The notes: generated by a model not told the origin, from the sequence alone. DNA of 34,444 bases from an uncultured Bacilli bacterium (GCA_910588195.1 CAJUPN010000014.1:1-34444), one strand, 5' to 3'; shown: positions 17,202 through 25,059, counted from the first letter of the stretch. Made by a program: numbers and translations.

Positions 17202-18290
17202 ATGATTTTTATAAAAAAGGTAATTTTATTGATGATATGTATTGTACTATTATCAGGGTGTGGAAAAAAGAGTACAGATACATTAAAATCATTTAAAGAT
17301 TACAATGCCAAACAAACGTCATATGAATTAAATGGAACAATGAAAATAGTTAGCAATGAAGATGAATTCACCTATAATGTAACTGTAGGTGTTGATAATA
17401 ATGAACATTACAAAGTATCTTTAGTAAACACAATAAATAATCATGAACAAGTAATCTTAAGAAATGATGAAGGAGTTTATGTAGTAACACCAGAACTTAA
17501 TAAAAGTTTTAAATTCATGAGTGAATGGCCAGATAACTCAAGCCAAGCATACCTACTAGAATCCCTAGTAAATGATGCCAACAAAGATGCCTCAACTAAA
17601 ATAGAAAAAACAGGAAATGGTTATAAAATAACTTCAAAAGTTAATTATCCTAATAATCAAAGATTAGATCATGAAACTATTGAAACAGATAAAGATTTTA
17701 ACATCAAAAAAGTCAGTGTAAAAAATGCCGAAGAAAAAACAGAAATAGAAGTTGAAATAACCAAAATAAACTATAAGCCTAAATTTTCTAATGATTATTT
17801 TAACTTAGATAAATTAGTTAAGACTGAAAATACTACCGAAAAGAAAGATAAAAAAGTAGACGAAGACTGTTTAGCAAGTTGTACAGATACAGTTGATAAT
17901 TGCCAAAATACCTGTAAAATTGAGACTACTTCTAATATTTTAGAAGATATAATTTATCCTTTATATGTTCCTACAGACACATACTTATCTGGAAAAGATA
18001 CGGTTGCAACAGATAACGGAAATCGTGTTATTTTAACTTTTGCAGGAGTAAACCCATTCATACTAGTAGAAGAAGTATCAAAAACTAACGACGATTTAGA
18101 TATAATACCTGTAAATGGGGAACCTTTGTTCTTAGGATCAACTATTGGAGCTATCTCGGATAACTCAGTTTACTGGACAAGTAATGGTGTTGATTATTAT
18201 CTAACTAGTAAAAATTTAGATGCTAGTGAAATGATGACTATTGCAGAAAGTGTTCAAAATTCTTCAAATTTAGTTGCAGGACTAAAATAG
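17202..18290 (+). CDS. LolA-like/DUF4367 lipoprotein (YdcC/GerS-like)
   Basis: A 362-aa membrane-anchored lipoprotein. The signal peptide ends in the lipobox LLSGC, so C20 is the lipid attachment site. Residues 25-200 look like the LolA-fold lipoproteins of Bacillota (YdcC, GerS), with VILRNDEGVYVVTPELNKSF and SEWPDNSSQAYLLESLV characteristic. Residues 245-355 resemble a DUF4367 domain. Between them sits a cysteine insert, C223-x3-C227-x6-C234-x3-C238, unusual for an exported protein. YdcC and GerS have sporulation or germination roles, which fits Spo0A nearby, but that link is inference. The start is odd: AGGAG (17197-17201) directly abuts the ATG at 17202, so an ATT at 17205 or a rarer start is possible. 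A TTGACA lies at 17151 without a good -10. Confidence 0.7.
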   Translation: MIFIKKVILLMICIVLLSGCGKKSTDTLKSFKDYNAKQTSYELNGTMKIVSNEDEFTYNVTVGVDNNEHYKVSLVNTINNHEQVILRNDEGVYVVTPELNKSFKFMSEWPDNSSQAYLLESLVNDANKDASTKIEKTGNGYKITSKVNYPNNQRLDHETIETDKDFNIKKVSVKNAEEKTEIEVEITKINYKPKFSNDYFNLDKLVKTENTTEKKDKKVDEDCLASCTDTVDNCQNTCKIETTSNILEDIIYPLYVPTDTYLSGKDTVATDNGNRVILTFAGVNPFILVEEVSKTNDDLDIIPVNGEPLFLGSTIGAISDNSVYWTSNGVDYYLTSKNLDASEMMTIAESVQNSSNLVAGLK

Positions 18291-18296
18291 TTGATA

Positions 18297-18302
18297 TATA
18301 AT
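18297..18302 (+). promoter_or_regulatory. -10 element for the small coiled-coil gene
   Basis: TATAAT 29 bases before the ATG at 18331, directly after the lipoprotein stop. Confidence 0.4.
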
Positions 18303-18330
18303 ATAGAGCCATGAAGCAAGAGGTGTAGTT

Positions 18331-18516
18331 ATGAAAAACAAAATTAATAGTATAAGTGCTTTGTTAACAGCATTTGAATCTCGCAACGAACAACTGCACG
18401 ACGAGATAAAGAAAAATGAAGAAGCAATTGAAGAAATGAAAGCTGAGCTTGCTGGATTACTTGAAAGTGAGACAGAACAAAATTTAATTGATTCAAAGAT
18501 AGAAATGGTTGCATAA
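18331..18516 (+). CDS. Small coiled-coil protein (61 aa)
   Basis: A short acidic protein, almost wholly a predicted coiled coil (FESRNEQLHDEIKKNEEAIE with heptad-like spacing), with no membrane segment. A good ribosome site (AAGAGGTG) and its own terminator, whose stem overlaps the stop codon, support it as a real gene. Function not recognised; a dimeric adaptor or regulator is only a guess. Confidence 0.65.
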   Translation: MKNKINSISALLTAFESRNEQLHDEIKKNEEAIEEMKAELAGLLESETEQNLIDSKIEMVA

Positions 18517-18526
18517 CCATTTTTTT
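18503..18526 (+). terminator. Rho-independent terminator
   Basis: Stem AAATGGTT/AACCATTT around GCAT, then a T run. Confidence 0.8.
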
Positions 18527-18575
18527 AATTGTTTCGACTATTTTTTTATGATATATTATTTACAGGTGAAATTAT

Positions 18576-19127
18576 ATGAAGAAGAAAAAACAACAAGAAA
18601 CAGAAAAATTTGTAAGTACAGAAATTAAGCAAAATAAAATGGCTAATGAAGATTATCAAAAAATAAAAGCTTTCTTTGTAGTTTTAATAATTGTAATTGC
18701 ATTAGTTGGTTTATTATTTTTGTTTAATGGAAAAGTAGTAACAAAAGATGTCTTTAATGAAGGAGAAAAGACAACAACGACTGAACCATCATATGATGAA
18801 AATATTATTCTAGCTTCTGATATATTTAAAAAAGGTGATAAAGAATATATGGTTTTATTATTTGATTCAAGTAATAAAGAAAATGGAATGCTTTATAGTG
18901 GTTTAATCAATTCTTATAATGGAAAAGGAACTATATATGGAGTTGATTTTGCTAACAAAATGAATAAAGCTCATTTTAATGAAGGAATTGAAAATGAAAA
19001 TACAAATCCAACTACTTTAGAAGAACTTGTAGTAGGTGGACCAAGACTTTTAATAATTAAAGATAAAAAAGTTATAGAATATATTAAAGAACCAGAAATA
19101 ATAACTGAAAAATTAAGAGCAAAATAG
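18576..19127 (+). CDS. Membrane-anchored protein with thioredoxin-like tail, no CxxC
   Basis: The 183-aa protein has a basic cytosolic N-terminus, one membrane helix (about residues 32-50, FFVVLIIVIALVGLLFLF), and an extracellular domain. The latter has the flavour of a thioredoxin fold: DKEYMVLLFDSSN as first strand and GGPRLLIIKDKKVIEYI like the cis-Pro strand of thioredoxins. The redox CxxC is absent, and there is no cysteine in the protein. A non-redox thioredoxin-like domain is inferred, not certain. CAGGTGA precedes the ATG at 18576, and its own terminator follows. Confidence 0.6.
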   Translation: MKKKKQQETEKFVSTEIKQNKMANEDYQKIKAFFVVLIIVIALVGLLFLFNGKVVTKDVFNEGEKTTTTEPSYDENIILASDIFKKGDKEYMVLLFDSSNKENGMLYSGLINSYNGKGTIYGVDFANKMNKAHFNEGIENENTNPTTLEELVVGGPRLLIIKDKKVIEYIKEPEIITEKLRAK

Positions 19128-19151
19128 AATACTTTTTAGTGTTCTTTTTTT
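19126..19151 (+). terminator. Rho-independent terminator
   Basis: Stem AGAATAC/GTGTTCT (one G-U), 6-base loop and seven Ts. Confidence 0.65.
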
Positions 19152-19260
19152 ATTATTTGTTTTATGGTACCAAAGAGCTTGGAAATTAAAATAATTACAT
19201 AAAGAGAACTTTGTGTTAAAATTAGATAAGAAGCGATTTAACAGAGGAGATGAATACATA

Positions 19261-19863
19261 ATGAAGCTAACCGATATTGATACAAATAATATAAGTAATG
19301 AGATAATAAAGAAAGTTTTATTTAACACACCTAAAAATGAATATTTAGAAGCTGACTGTCTTATAGTTTTTGGTTGCCATTTAAAGCCATTACTTGACGA
19401 AAGAATAAAAACAGTTCTTGAAATATTAAAAGTGAAAAAAGTTGATAAAATATTATTAACAGGTGGAATTGGAGTTGCAGGAGATTTCAATGAATCTGAA
19501 TATATGAAAGAAGTATTATTAAAAAATAATGTAAAAGAAGAAATAATTTTAATAGAAGACAAATCAACAACTACAGAAGAAAATATAATTAATTCTATAG
19601 AAATATTAAAAAACAACAATTTAATAGAAAACAAAACCATAATTTTAGTGTCTAACCAAGCTCATTTAAAAAGAATTGGGATGGAATTAAAAAAACAATT
19701 AAAAGATAATAAATTTGAAATCATATATGAGTACCCATCTTCTTCGCTTACTTCTTTTGAAAATTTTGAAAAGAACAATGAATTAAGAGTACGTGCAGTT
19801 AATGAAATAAAGAAAATACGTAAATTTATTGATATGGGGATTGTAGATGATGAAAATATATAA
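19261..19863 (+). CDS. YdcF-family (DUF218) protein
   Basis: A 200-aa protein with the DUF218/YdcF plan: DCLIVFGC, then ERIKTVLEI, KILLTGGIG, ESEYMKEVLLKNNV, the acidic ED-x-STTTEENI box, and VSNQAHLKR. These line a Rossmann-like pocket in family members, where E. coli YdcF binds SAM; the biological role is generally unknown, with SanA-like members tied to the envelope. No signal peptide, so cytosolic. I chose the ATG at 19261 (AGGAG about 10 bases upstream) over the upstream TTG at 19213. A 3-codon ORF (ATG AAT ACA TAA) ends overlapping this start (TAATG), possibly chance. Confidence 0.85.
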   Translation: MKLTDIDTNNISNEIIKKVLFNTPKNEYLEADCLIVFGCHLKPLLDERIKTVLEILKVKKVDKILLTGGIGVAGDFNESEYMKEVLLKNNVKEEIILIEDKSTTTEENIINSIEILKNNNLIENKTIILVSNQAHLKRIGMELKKQLKDNKFEIIYEYPSSSLTSFENFEKNNELRVRAVNEIKKIRKFIDMGIVDDENI

Positions 19864-19930
19864 ATATTTTTTTAATTTGTAGGAACATAGAGACGAGCGG
19901 ATACTTAATCTTCTGTAATTTTTTATTATA

Positions 19931-19939
19931 TGGTATAAT
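19931..19939 (+). promoter_or_regulatory. Extended -10 promoter of the S41 protease gene
   Basis: TGG-TATAAT, 20 bases before the ATG at 19959, which predicts a very short leader beginning at the ribosome site. Confidence 0.55.
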
Positions 19940-19958
19940 TATGTCAAGGAGAATCAAC

Positions 19959-21161
19959 ATGAAAAAAAACAACAAGAAAAAAAATAACTTTGAAAAAAAC
20001 AATTTTAATTTAATTGAAGTAATCGTGATAGCGTTAGCATTTTCTTCACTAACGGGGATTATTACAGGATTATTCTTTTACTTTAAAAATAACCATAATT
20101 TGATACTTGATAAAGAACTATTAGATATTGTAGCAACTTACAATAAAATAAATGAAGATTTTTATGGAACTTTAAATAAAGAAGAATTAGCAAGTAAAGC
20201 AATAAATGGAATGATGTCATCTTTAGATGAAGAGTATACAACACATATGGATAAGGAAGATACTTCAGATTTATCAGAAAAGCTTGAAGGTAAATACCAT
20301 GGGGTAGGTATAACTGTTCAAAAAAAGGATAATAATATTGTCGTTGTTAATGTTATTGAAGAAACACCAGCTTTTATTGCGGGAGTAAAATCAGGGGATA
20401 TAATAAAAAAAGTAAATGAGCGAGAAATTACTGAAGATGATACTCTTGACGAAGTATCATCACTTATTAAAGAAAGAGACAAGGTTATTTTAACAATATT
20501 AAGAGAAAGTGAAACATTAACATTAGAAATAGATGTTAAAACAATTGAATATCCATCTATCGAATCAAAAATGTTTGAACGTAATAATAAAAAAGTTGGT
20601 TATATATATTTATCAACATTCTCTAAAACTTCTGCATCTCAGGTCCGTAAATCTTTAAGTAAGTTAGAAAGTGAAGGCATGGAGTCTTTAATTATTGATG
20701 TTCGAAGCAACACAGGTGGATATCTTGAGTCAGCTGATGCAATTTTAAATATGTTTATAAAAAAAGGTGAAGTTCTTTATTCTATTGAAAATAAAGATGG
20801 CAATAAAAAAGTTTATGATACTTCAAATGAAAAAAGAAACTATGATATTGTTGTTTTAATAGACCGTGCCTCAGCATCTGCTAGTGAAATTTTAGCTACT
20901 TCCTTAAAAGAAAGCTATGGAGCTATTCTTATTGGAACAACGACTTATGGAAAAGGTTTAGTGCAACAAACTAATTACTTAAGTGATAACTCGATGATAA
21001 AATATACTACTGCTAGATGGTATACACCAAATGGCAATTATGTTAATGAAATTGGATATAAACCAGACATAGAAATCAAGTTAACTAAGGAATATGCCCT
21101 TAATCCAACAGATGAAAATGACACACAATTACAAAAAGCAATAGAAGTACTGTCAAATTAG
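19959..21161 (+). CDS. S41-family carboxy-terminal processing protease (CtpA/CtpB-like)
   Basis: A membrane-anchored serine protease acting outside the cytosol. The 400-aa protein has one N-terminal membrane helix (about residues 18-42), a dimerisation region, a PDZ domain (about 113-195, with GVGITVQ and AFIAGVKSGDIIKKVN) and the S41 catalytic domain. The catalytic dyad is S309 in ASASASEIL and K332 in TYGKG. The ATG at 19959 has AAGGAGA 7 bases upstream and gives a standard anchor; an ATG at 19941 would add six residues with no ribosome site. In B. subtilis CtpB cleaves SpoIVFA during sporulation. Here the gene directly precedes spo0A, where many spore formers have the PDZ protease SpoIVB instead. 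Confidence 0.92.
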   Translation: MKKNNKKKNNFEKNNFNLIEVIVIALAFSSLTGIITGLFFYFKNNHNLILDKELLDIVATYNKINEDFYGTLNKEELASKAINGMMSSLDEEYTTHMDKEDTSDLSEKLEGKYHGVGITVQKKDNNIVVVNVIEETPAFIAGVKSGDIIKKVNEREITEDDTLDEVSSLIKERDKVILTILRESETLTLEIDVKTIEYPSIESKMFERNNKKVGYIYLSTFSKTSASQVRKSLSKLESEGMESLIIDVRSNTGGYLESADAILNMFIKKGEVLYSIENKDGNKKVYDTSNEKRNYDIVVLIDRASASASEILATSLKESYGAILIGTTTYGKGLVQQTNYLSDNSMIKYTTARWYTPNGNYVNEIGYKPDIEIKLTKEYALNPTDENDTQLQKAIEVLSN

Positions 21162-21167
21162 AAAGAA

Positions 21168-21229
21168 TTTTGTCGAATTGGACATAGATTTGTCTAGCCG
21201 TTTACAATATTTTACATGGTTCGACAAAA
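21168..21229. promoter_or_regulatory. Pair of inverted 0A-type boxes upstream of spo0A
   Basis: TTTTGTCGAA (21168-21177) and its exact reverse complement TTCGACAAAA (21220-21229) match the Spo0A-binding core TGTCGAA. A weaker TTTGTCTAG lies between at about 21190. The downstream box sits about 30 bases before the TATAAT at 21260, consistent with autoregulation. Confidence 0.7.
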
Positions 21230-21259
21230 CTTGCTATTTCTATTTGTAAAACTTTATAC

Positions 21260-21265
21260 TATAAT
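21260..21265 (+). promoter_or_regulatory. -10 element of spo0A
   Basis: TATAAT 43 bases before the ATG; TTTCTA at 21237-21242 (17-base spacer) is a poor -35, consistent with an activator-dependent promoter. Confidence 0.45.
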
Positions 21266-21307
21266 GTTTTTAGCAGTCAAGAAATATTAGAAAAAAGGGA
21301 GATATTT

Positions 21308-22045
21308 ATGGCAATTAAAACATTAGTGGTGGATGGAGATATCAATCACACAAAAGAAGTTGCGAAGTATTCTGGAAGTTCTAGTAGTATTGAAGTAAAA
21401 TGTGCCCAAACAAAAGAAGAAGCACTAAAATATTTAGACGAATCCGATTGTATAATCGTTAATATGTTACTTAATGGAATGGACTCCTATGAATTACTTA
21501 AAACTATAAGAAGTAAAGGAGATGATAAAATAATTATCGCAACAAGCGAATTCATATCAGCTGATATGATGGATAGTATAAGTAACTATTCAATTAATTA
21601 TTTTATCAAAAAGCCGTTTGATGTAAGTACACTTGAAGATATAATTATTGCATTATGCAAAAGACGTTCAGTCGTTTTATCAGATGCATCTGCGGATATT
21701 AAATTAGAAATAACTAATCTATTGCATAGTTTAGGAATTCCTTCTCATATTAAAGGATATTCCTATATAAGAGATGGTATTGAGATGCTTTACAAAGATT
21801 CTTCATTAGTAGGTTCTATTACAAAAGAATTATATCCTAGTATTGCATCATCTTACGATACAACATCATCAAGAGTTGAAAGAGCAATTAGACATGCAAT
21901 TGAAGTATCTTGGGTTAGAGGCGACTATAATTTGATGGAAGAAATATTTGGAAATTCAATTGATTTTGACAGAAGTAAGCCAACAAATTCTGAGTTTATC
22001 GTTACTTTAGCTGACAGATTAAAATTAAATACAAAATATGCATAA
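21308..22045 (+). CDS. spo0A: Spo0A-type sporulation response regulator with modified receiver
   Basis: A 245-aa DNA-binding regulator. The C-terminal domain (about 125-245) is clearly Spo0A: EITNLLHSLGIPSHIKGY, then SSRVERAIRHAIEVSWVRG containing the recognition helix, and the conserved KPTNSEFI. The N-terminal receiver (1-118) has eroded catalytic residues. Where Spo0A has its phosphoacceptor Asp there is N52 (CIIVNMLLNGMD), and the acidic pair is DGD. The Thr in IIIATS and the Lys in IKKPFD are kept. So it may act without phosphorylation. It has 0A boxes in its promoter, a protease gene before it and a Clp ATPase after it. GGGAG lies before the ATG. Confidence 0.93.
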   Translation: MAIKTLVVDGDINHTKEVAKYSGSSSSIEVKCAQTKEEALKYLDESDCIIVNMLLNGMDSYELLKTIRSKGDDKIIIATSEFISADMMDSISNYSINYFIKKPFDVSTLEDIIIALCKRRSVVLSDASADIKLEITNLLHSLGIPSHIKGYSYIRDGIEMLYKDSSLVGSITKELYPSIASSYDTTSSRVERAIRHAIEVSWVRGDYNLMEEIFGNSIDFDRSKPTNSEFIVTLADRLKLNTKYA

Positions 22046-22053
22046 TAAGTAAA

Positions 22054-22088
22054 AAAAATCCTCATATATATATTATAGGAGGATTTTT
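22054..22088 (+). promoter_or_regulatory. Hairpin sequestering the Clp ribosome binding site; possible terminator/thermosensor
   Basis: AAAAATCCTC (22054-22063) pairs perfectly with GAGGATTTTT (22079-22088). The 3' arm contains the Shine-Dalgarno AGGAGGA (22077-22083), 7 bases before the ATG. The loop is AT-only and can extend the stem. The structure could end spo0A transcription (trailing T run), shut off translation, or melt with heat. Confidence 0.65.
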
Positions 22089-22090
22089 AA

Positions 22091-24034
22091 ATGGAAAATA
22101 ATATAAATGGTCGTATTAAAAGAATACTAGAATATGCAGAACAAGAGATGTTGGATTTAAACCATCCGTATGTAGGAAGTGAACACTTACTTTTAAGTTT
22201 GTTAGAATATGATCGAACAAAAAAGATTTTAAATAAATATAATTTAACCTATGATAATTTTAAAGAAACCTTAATACGTATTATAGGTAAATCAAATATA
22301 AAAAGTACTTATATCTTATATACACCTTTGTTAAAATTAATCATTAAAAGAGCAATTGAAAGAGATGGAGAGGATGCTAATGAACTTTCCTTACTTAAAG
22401 AATTAATTTCTAGTGACGATGGTATAGCTGTTCGTATCATGTTAGAACTTGGATGTGATTTAGATACTCTTTATGGGGAACTTGTAAATACTCATTCTTA
22501 TCTTGATGAAATTGGTGTTAATATGATGCGTTCTACTTTAGATTATCCCTTAATAGGTAGAGAAAAAGAAATAAGCAGTATGTTAGAAATACTATTAAGA
22601 AAAAATAAAAATAATCCAATTTTAGTAGGGTATGCTGGAGTTGGAAAAACAGCAATAGTTTATGAACTGGCCAAAAGAATAAAAGAAGGGCATGTACCAG
22701 AATCTTTAATGGGCAAAGAAATTTATATGTTAGATATGGCAAGTCTGTTATCCAACACCAAATACCGTGGCGAATTTGAAACAAAAATTAATAATTTAAT
22801 TAAAGAGGCAATTAGTAAAGAAAATATAATTTTATTTATTGATGAAATTCACACAATTGTACGTACTGGTGGTGGAGAAGGATCGTGCGATGCTGCCAAT
22901 ATTTTAAAACCTTATCTTGCTAGTGATAAAATAAAATTAATTGGTGCCACAACTCTTAAAGAATATGATGAGTACATAAGTTCTGATAGTGCACTTTCTA
23001 GACGTTTTGCTCGTATTCATGTAAAAGAACCAACAGAAAGTGAAACTTTAGAAATCTTAAAAGGCGTTAAAGAAAGTTATGAATCATATCATAAAGTAAA
23101 ACTTGAGGATAAAACTCTTGAATTAATTGTAAAATATGCAAGTAAATATATTACAAATAACCAAAATCCAGATAAATCTTTAGAGGTATTAGACTGTCTT
23201 TTATCACGTGTTAATTTAAATATGTATGAGAATAATTATGTTTACGCCTATAATGAATTTTTAAAAAATAAAGATTATAAAAATGCTTTAAATGTTCGAA
23301 TGCAAAAAAAAACAATTGAAGAAAAAGATATAATATCTGTCATTGAAAATTTAGCTAATATAAAAATACTTGAGGAAGAAAATTATCAAAATCTCGTTAG
23401 TATATTAGATAAAAAAATATATGGGCAAGATTTAACTAAACTAAAAGAGTTACTTCATAAAAAGTTTATTAACAATAAAGTTTCAATGATTGAAATAAAA
23501 GGACCAAAGGGAGTTGGAAAAACTTATACAGCTAAGTTAATAGCTGAAACTTTGAATTATAATTTAATTGAACTTGATATGAAAGAATTCTCATCTCCAA
23601 CTTCTATAAATAGACTTATCGGATCAGACCCTGGGTATGTCGGTTATGATTCATCTACAATATTAGATAAAATAAAATATAATCCCTATTCTTTAATTCT
23701 TTTGAAAAATGTTGAAGAAGCAGCATTAAATGTACTAGAATTATTCTCATCCATTTCTGAAAAAGGCTATTTAACTGATAAATATAATAATAAAATAAAT
23801 TTCAATTTTACGCTTATTATAAAAACAAACAATTGCATGACAAGAAAAATAGGTTATGATAACTTAAATGAACAGAATAGTGGAATTGTTTATTATAATT
23901 TAATAAGTAAAGAAAATATGAAAAAGTATTTATTAGATAACAAGTTATCAGAAGAGTACTTACTAGACTTAGAAGATGAGACTACATTTACAAATTTACA
24001 TTTAATAAATGATATCTTATATATAAACCCATAA
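22091..24034 (+). CDS. ClpC-like AAA+ ATPase with degenerate second ATPase domain
   Basis: A 647-aa Clp/Hsp100 relative. It has an N-terminal Clp-N repeat domain (residues 1-140, HPYVGSEHLLLSLLEYD) and a first AAA domain with Walker A GYAGVGKT (180-187), Walker B ILFIDEIH and the arginine-finger region DSALSRRFARI. A middle segment follows, then a second AAA domain. D2 keeps Walker A (GPKGVGKT, 471-478) but its Walker B acidic pair is replaced (LILLKNVEE; K539, N540), and the protein ends early compared with ClpC (about 810 aa), without a full small subdomain. D1 is likely the only active ATPase. Whether it feeds ClpP is unclear. It follows spo0A, with its start controlled by a hairpin. Confidence 0.85.
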   Translation: MENNINGRIKRILEYAEQEMLDLNHPYVGSEHLLLSLLEYDRTKKILNKYNLTYDNFKETLIRIIGKSNIKSTYILYTPLLKLIIKRAIERDGEDANELSLLKELISSDDGIAVRIMLELGCDLDTLYGELVNTHSYLDEIGVNMMRSTLDYPLIGREKEISSMLEILLRKNKNNPILVGYAGVGKTAIVYELAKRIKEGHVPESLMGKEIYMLDMASLLSNTKYRGEFETKINNLIKEAISKENIILFIDEIHTIVRTGGGEGSCDAANILKPYLASDKIKLIGATTLKEYDEYISSDSALSRRFARIHVKEPTESETLEILKGVKESYESYHKVKLEDKTLELIVKYASKYITNNQNPDKSLEVLDCLLSRVNLNMYENNYVYAYNEFLKNKDYKNALNVRMQKKTIEEKDIISVIENLANIKILEEENYQNLVSILDKKIYGQDLTKLKELLHKKFINNKVSMIEIKGPKGVGKTYTAKLIAETLNYNLIELDMKEFSSPTSINRLIGSDPGYVGYDSSTILDKIKYNPYSLILLKNVEEAALNVLELFSSISEKGYLTDKYNNKINFNFTLIIKTNNCMTRKIGYDNLNEQNSGIVYYNLISKENMKKYLLDNKLSEEYLLDLEDETTFTNLHLINDILYINP

Positions 24035-24040
24035 AAACTT

Positions 24041-24049
24041 TGATATAAT
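24041..24049 (+). promoter_or_regulatory. Extended -10 promoter
   Basis: TGA-TATAAT, 24 bases before the start of the next gene. Confidence 0.5.
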
Positions 24050-24072
24050 ACATGTAGAATAGAAGGGATTAT

Positions 24073-24939
24073 ATGAATAACGAAGATAAAAGATTCAAAC
24101 AAATTAATCGTATTGCAACTCCAATCAGAGTAGATGAAAATGGCCAAAGAATCGAAGAATCAAAGGTTAATCAACCAGTTGAAAATACCGTTAAAATAAA
24201 AAAAACGGAAGTCAAAAAAAAGAAATTAAAAAAAGAAACTATCTTAAAAGCATTAATTATAATTATAGTTATCGGTATAATCTTATCTTCTGCATACTTA
24301 TTAATTCCTAATACTAATACAAAATCAAATTTAAAATATAATGATATTTCAACTACTAAAAAAGATGATACTTTAGAAGAACATTTTTTTGAAAATATTA
24401 ATCTTAATGAAAGTTTATACTTAGAGGAAGGTTTTGATTATCAAGTTGGCTCCTTTACTCTAAAAACTTTGAATTCATCTGTATTTGTCAACAACACAAT
24501 AGTTGGTACACATTCTAAAGTAAGTTCTAATGTAGCACTAATTGATGATTTACTTCTTTTTGTTGCTTCTTCAAATGAAGAACGATCTAACGTTTTATAT
24601 GCTATTGATACATCAGGAAATAAAGTTTTAGAAATGTATCATGTTGGTGATATAAATGGTATGGTAATTGAAAGTGTTGTATTTAATAGAATATCTATTG
24701 TAATAGTTGCTAAAAATGTAATTGGAGATTCTATTATTCCTAATAATACCATTAATAATATGAACCCTGTGTCAATTTGTAGCGAAGATAAATTATTTGA
24801 AAATTCAATAGAAATAAATAAACCTGTAATTGTTCATTATTCTTATACTTATAAAGGAAAACATGAATTCTCTGAAGGATTAAACATTTATGAAGTATCA
24901 TTAGATAAATATAAAAAGGATAATAATTATTGTCAATAA
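24073..24939 (+). CDS. Single-pass membrane protein of unknown function
   Basis: A 288-aa protein. Residues 1-55 are cytosolic and very basic at the end (KKTEVKKKKLKKE), one membrane helix spans about 57-78 (ILKALIIIIVIGIILSSAYLL), and the rest is outside, rich in beta-type and polar residues. The order fits a type II membrane protein. No family is recognised. AGAAGGG precedes the ATG; it has its own promoter and terminator, so it is likely a single-gene unit. Confidence 0.6.
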   Translation: MNNEDKRFKQINRIATPIRVDENGQRIEESKVNQPVENTVKIKKTEVKKKKLKKETILKALIIIIVIGIILSSAYLLIPNTNTKSNLKYNDISTTKKDDTLEEHFFENINLNESLYLEEGFDYQVGSFTLKTLNSSVFVNNTIVGTHSKVSSNVALIDDLLLFVASSNEERSNVLYAIDTSGNKVLEMYHVGDINGMVIESVVFNRISIVIVAKNVIGDSIIPNNTINNMNPVSICSEDKLFENSIEINKPVIVHYSYTYKGKHEFSEGLNIYEVSLDKYKKDNNYCQ

Positions 24940-24945
24940 AGTAGT

Positions 24946-24978
24946 AAAAAGTACATATTATTTAATATGTACCTTTTT
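24946..24978 (+). terminator. Rho-independent terminator
   Basis: Stem GTACATATT/AATATGTAC with an ATTT loop, flanked by an A run and a T run. Confidence 0.8.
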
Positions 24979-25002
24979 CTTTTAAATTAGAGACATTTAG
25001 TA

Positions 25003-25008
25003 TATAAT
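25003..25008 (+). promoter_or_regulatory. -10 element of the cysS leader transcript
   Basis: TATAAT with a TTTAAA 16 bases upstream; predicted start near 25015, leaving a leader of about 77 bases, too short for a T-box. Confidence 0.45.
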
Positions 25009-25032
25009 AATATATATAAAGAAGGGATTTTT

Positions 25033-25059
25033 ATGTTTAAACGATGTTGTATTATATAG
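25033..25059 (+). CDS. Leader peptide with tandem Cys codons upstream of cysS
   Basis: An 8-codon ORF, MFKRCCII then TAG, with ribosome site AAGAAGGG 5-6 bases before its ATG. Two adjacent TGT codons lie 32 bases before the start of cysteinyl-tRNA synthetase, the arrangement of attenuation leader peptides: ribosome stalling at Cys codons when Cys-tRNA is scarce would change folding or access of the following region. Downstream, TTTTTA/TAAAAA can form a small hairpin just before the cysS ribosome site. The role is inferred from position and codon content. Confidence 0.6.
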   Translation: MFKRCCII

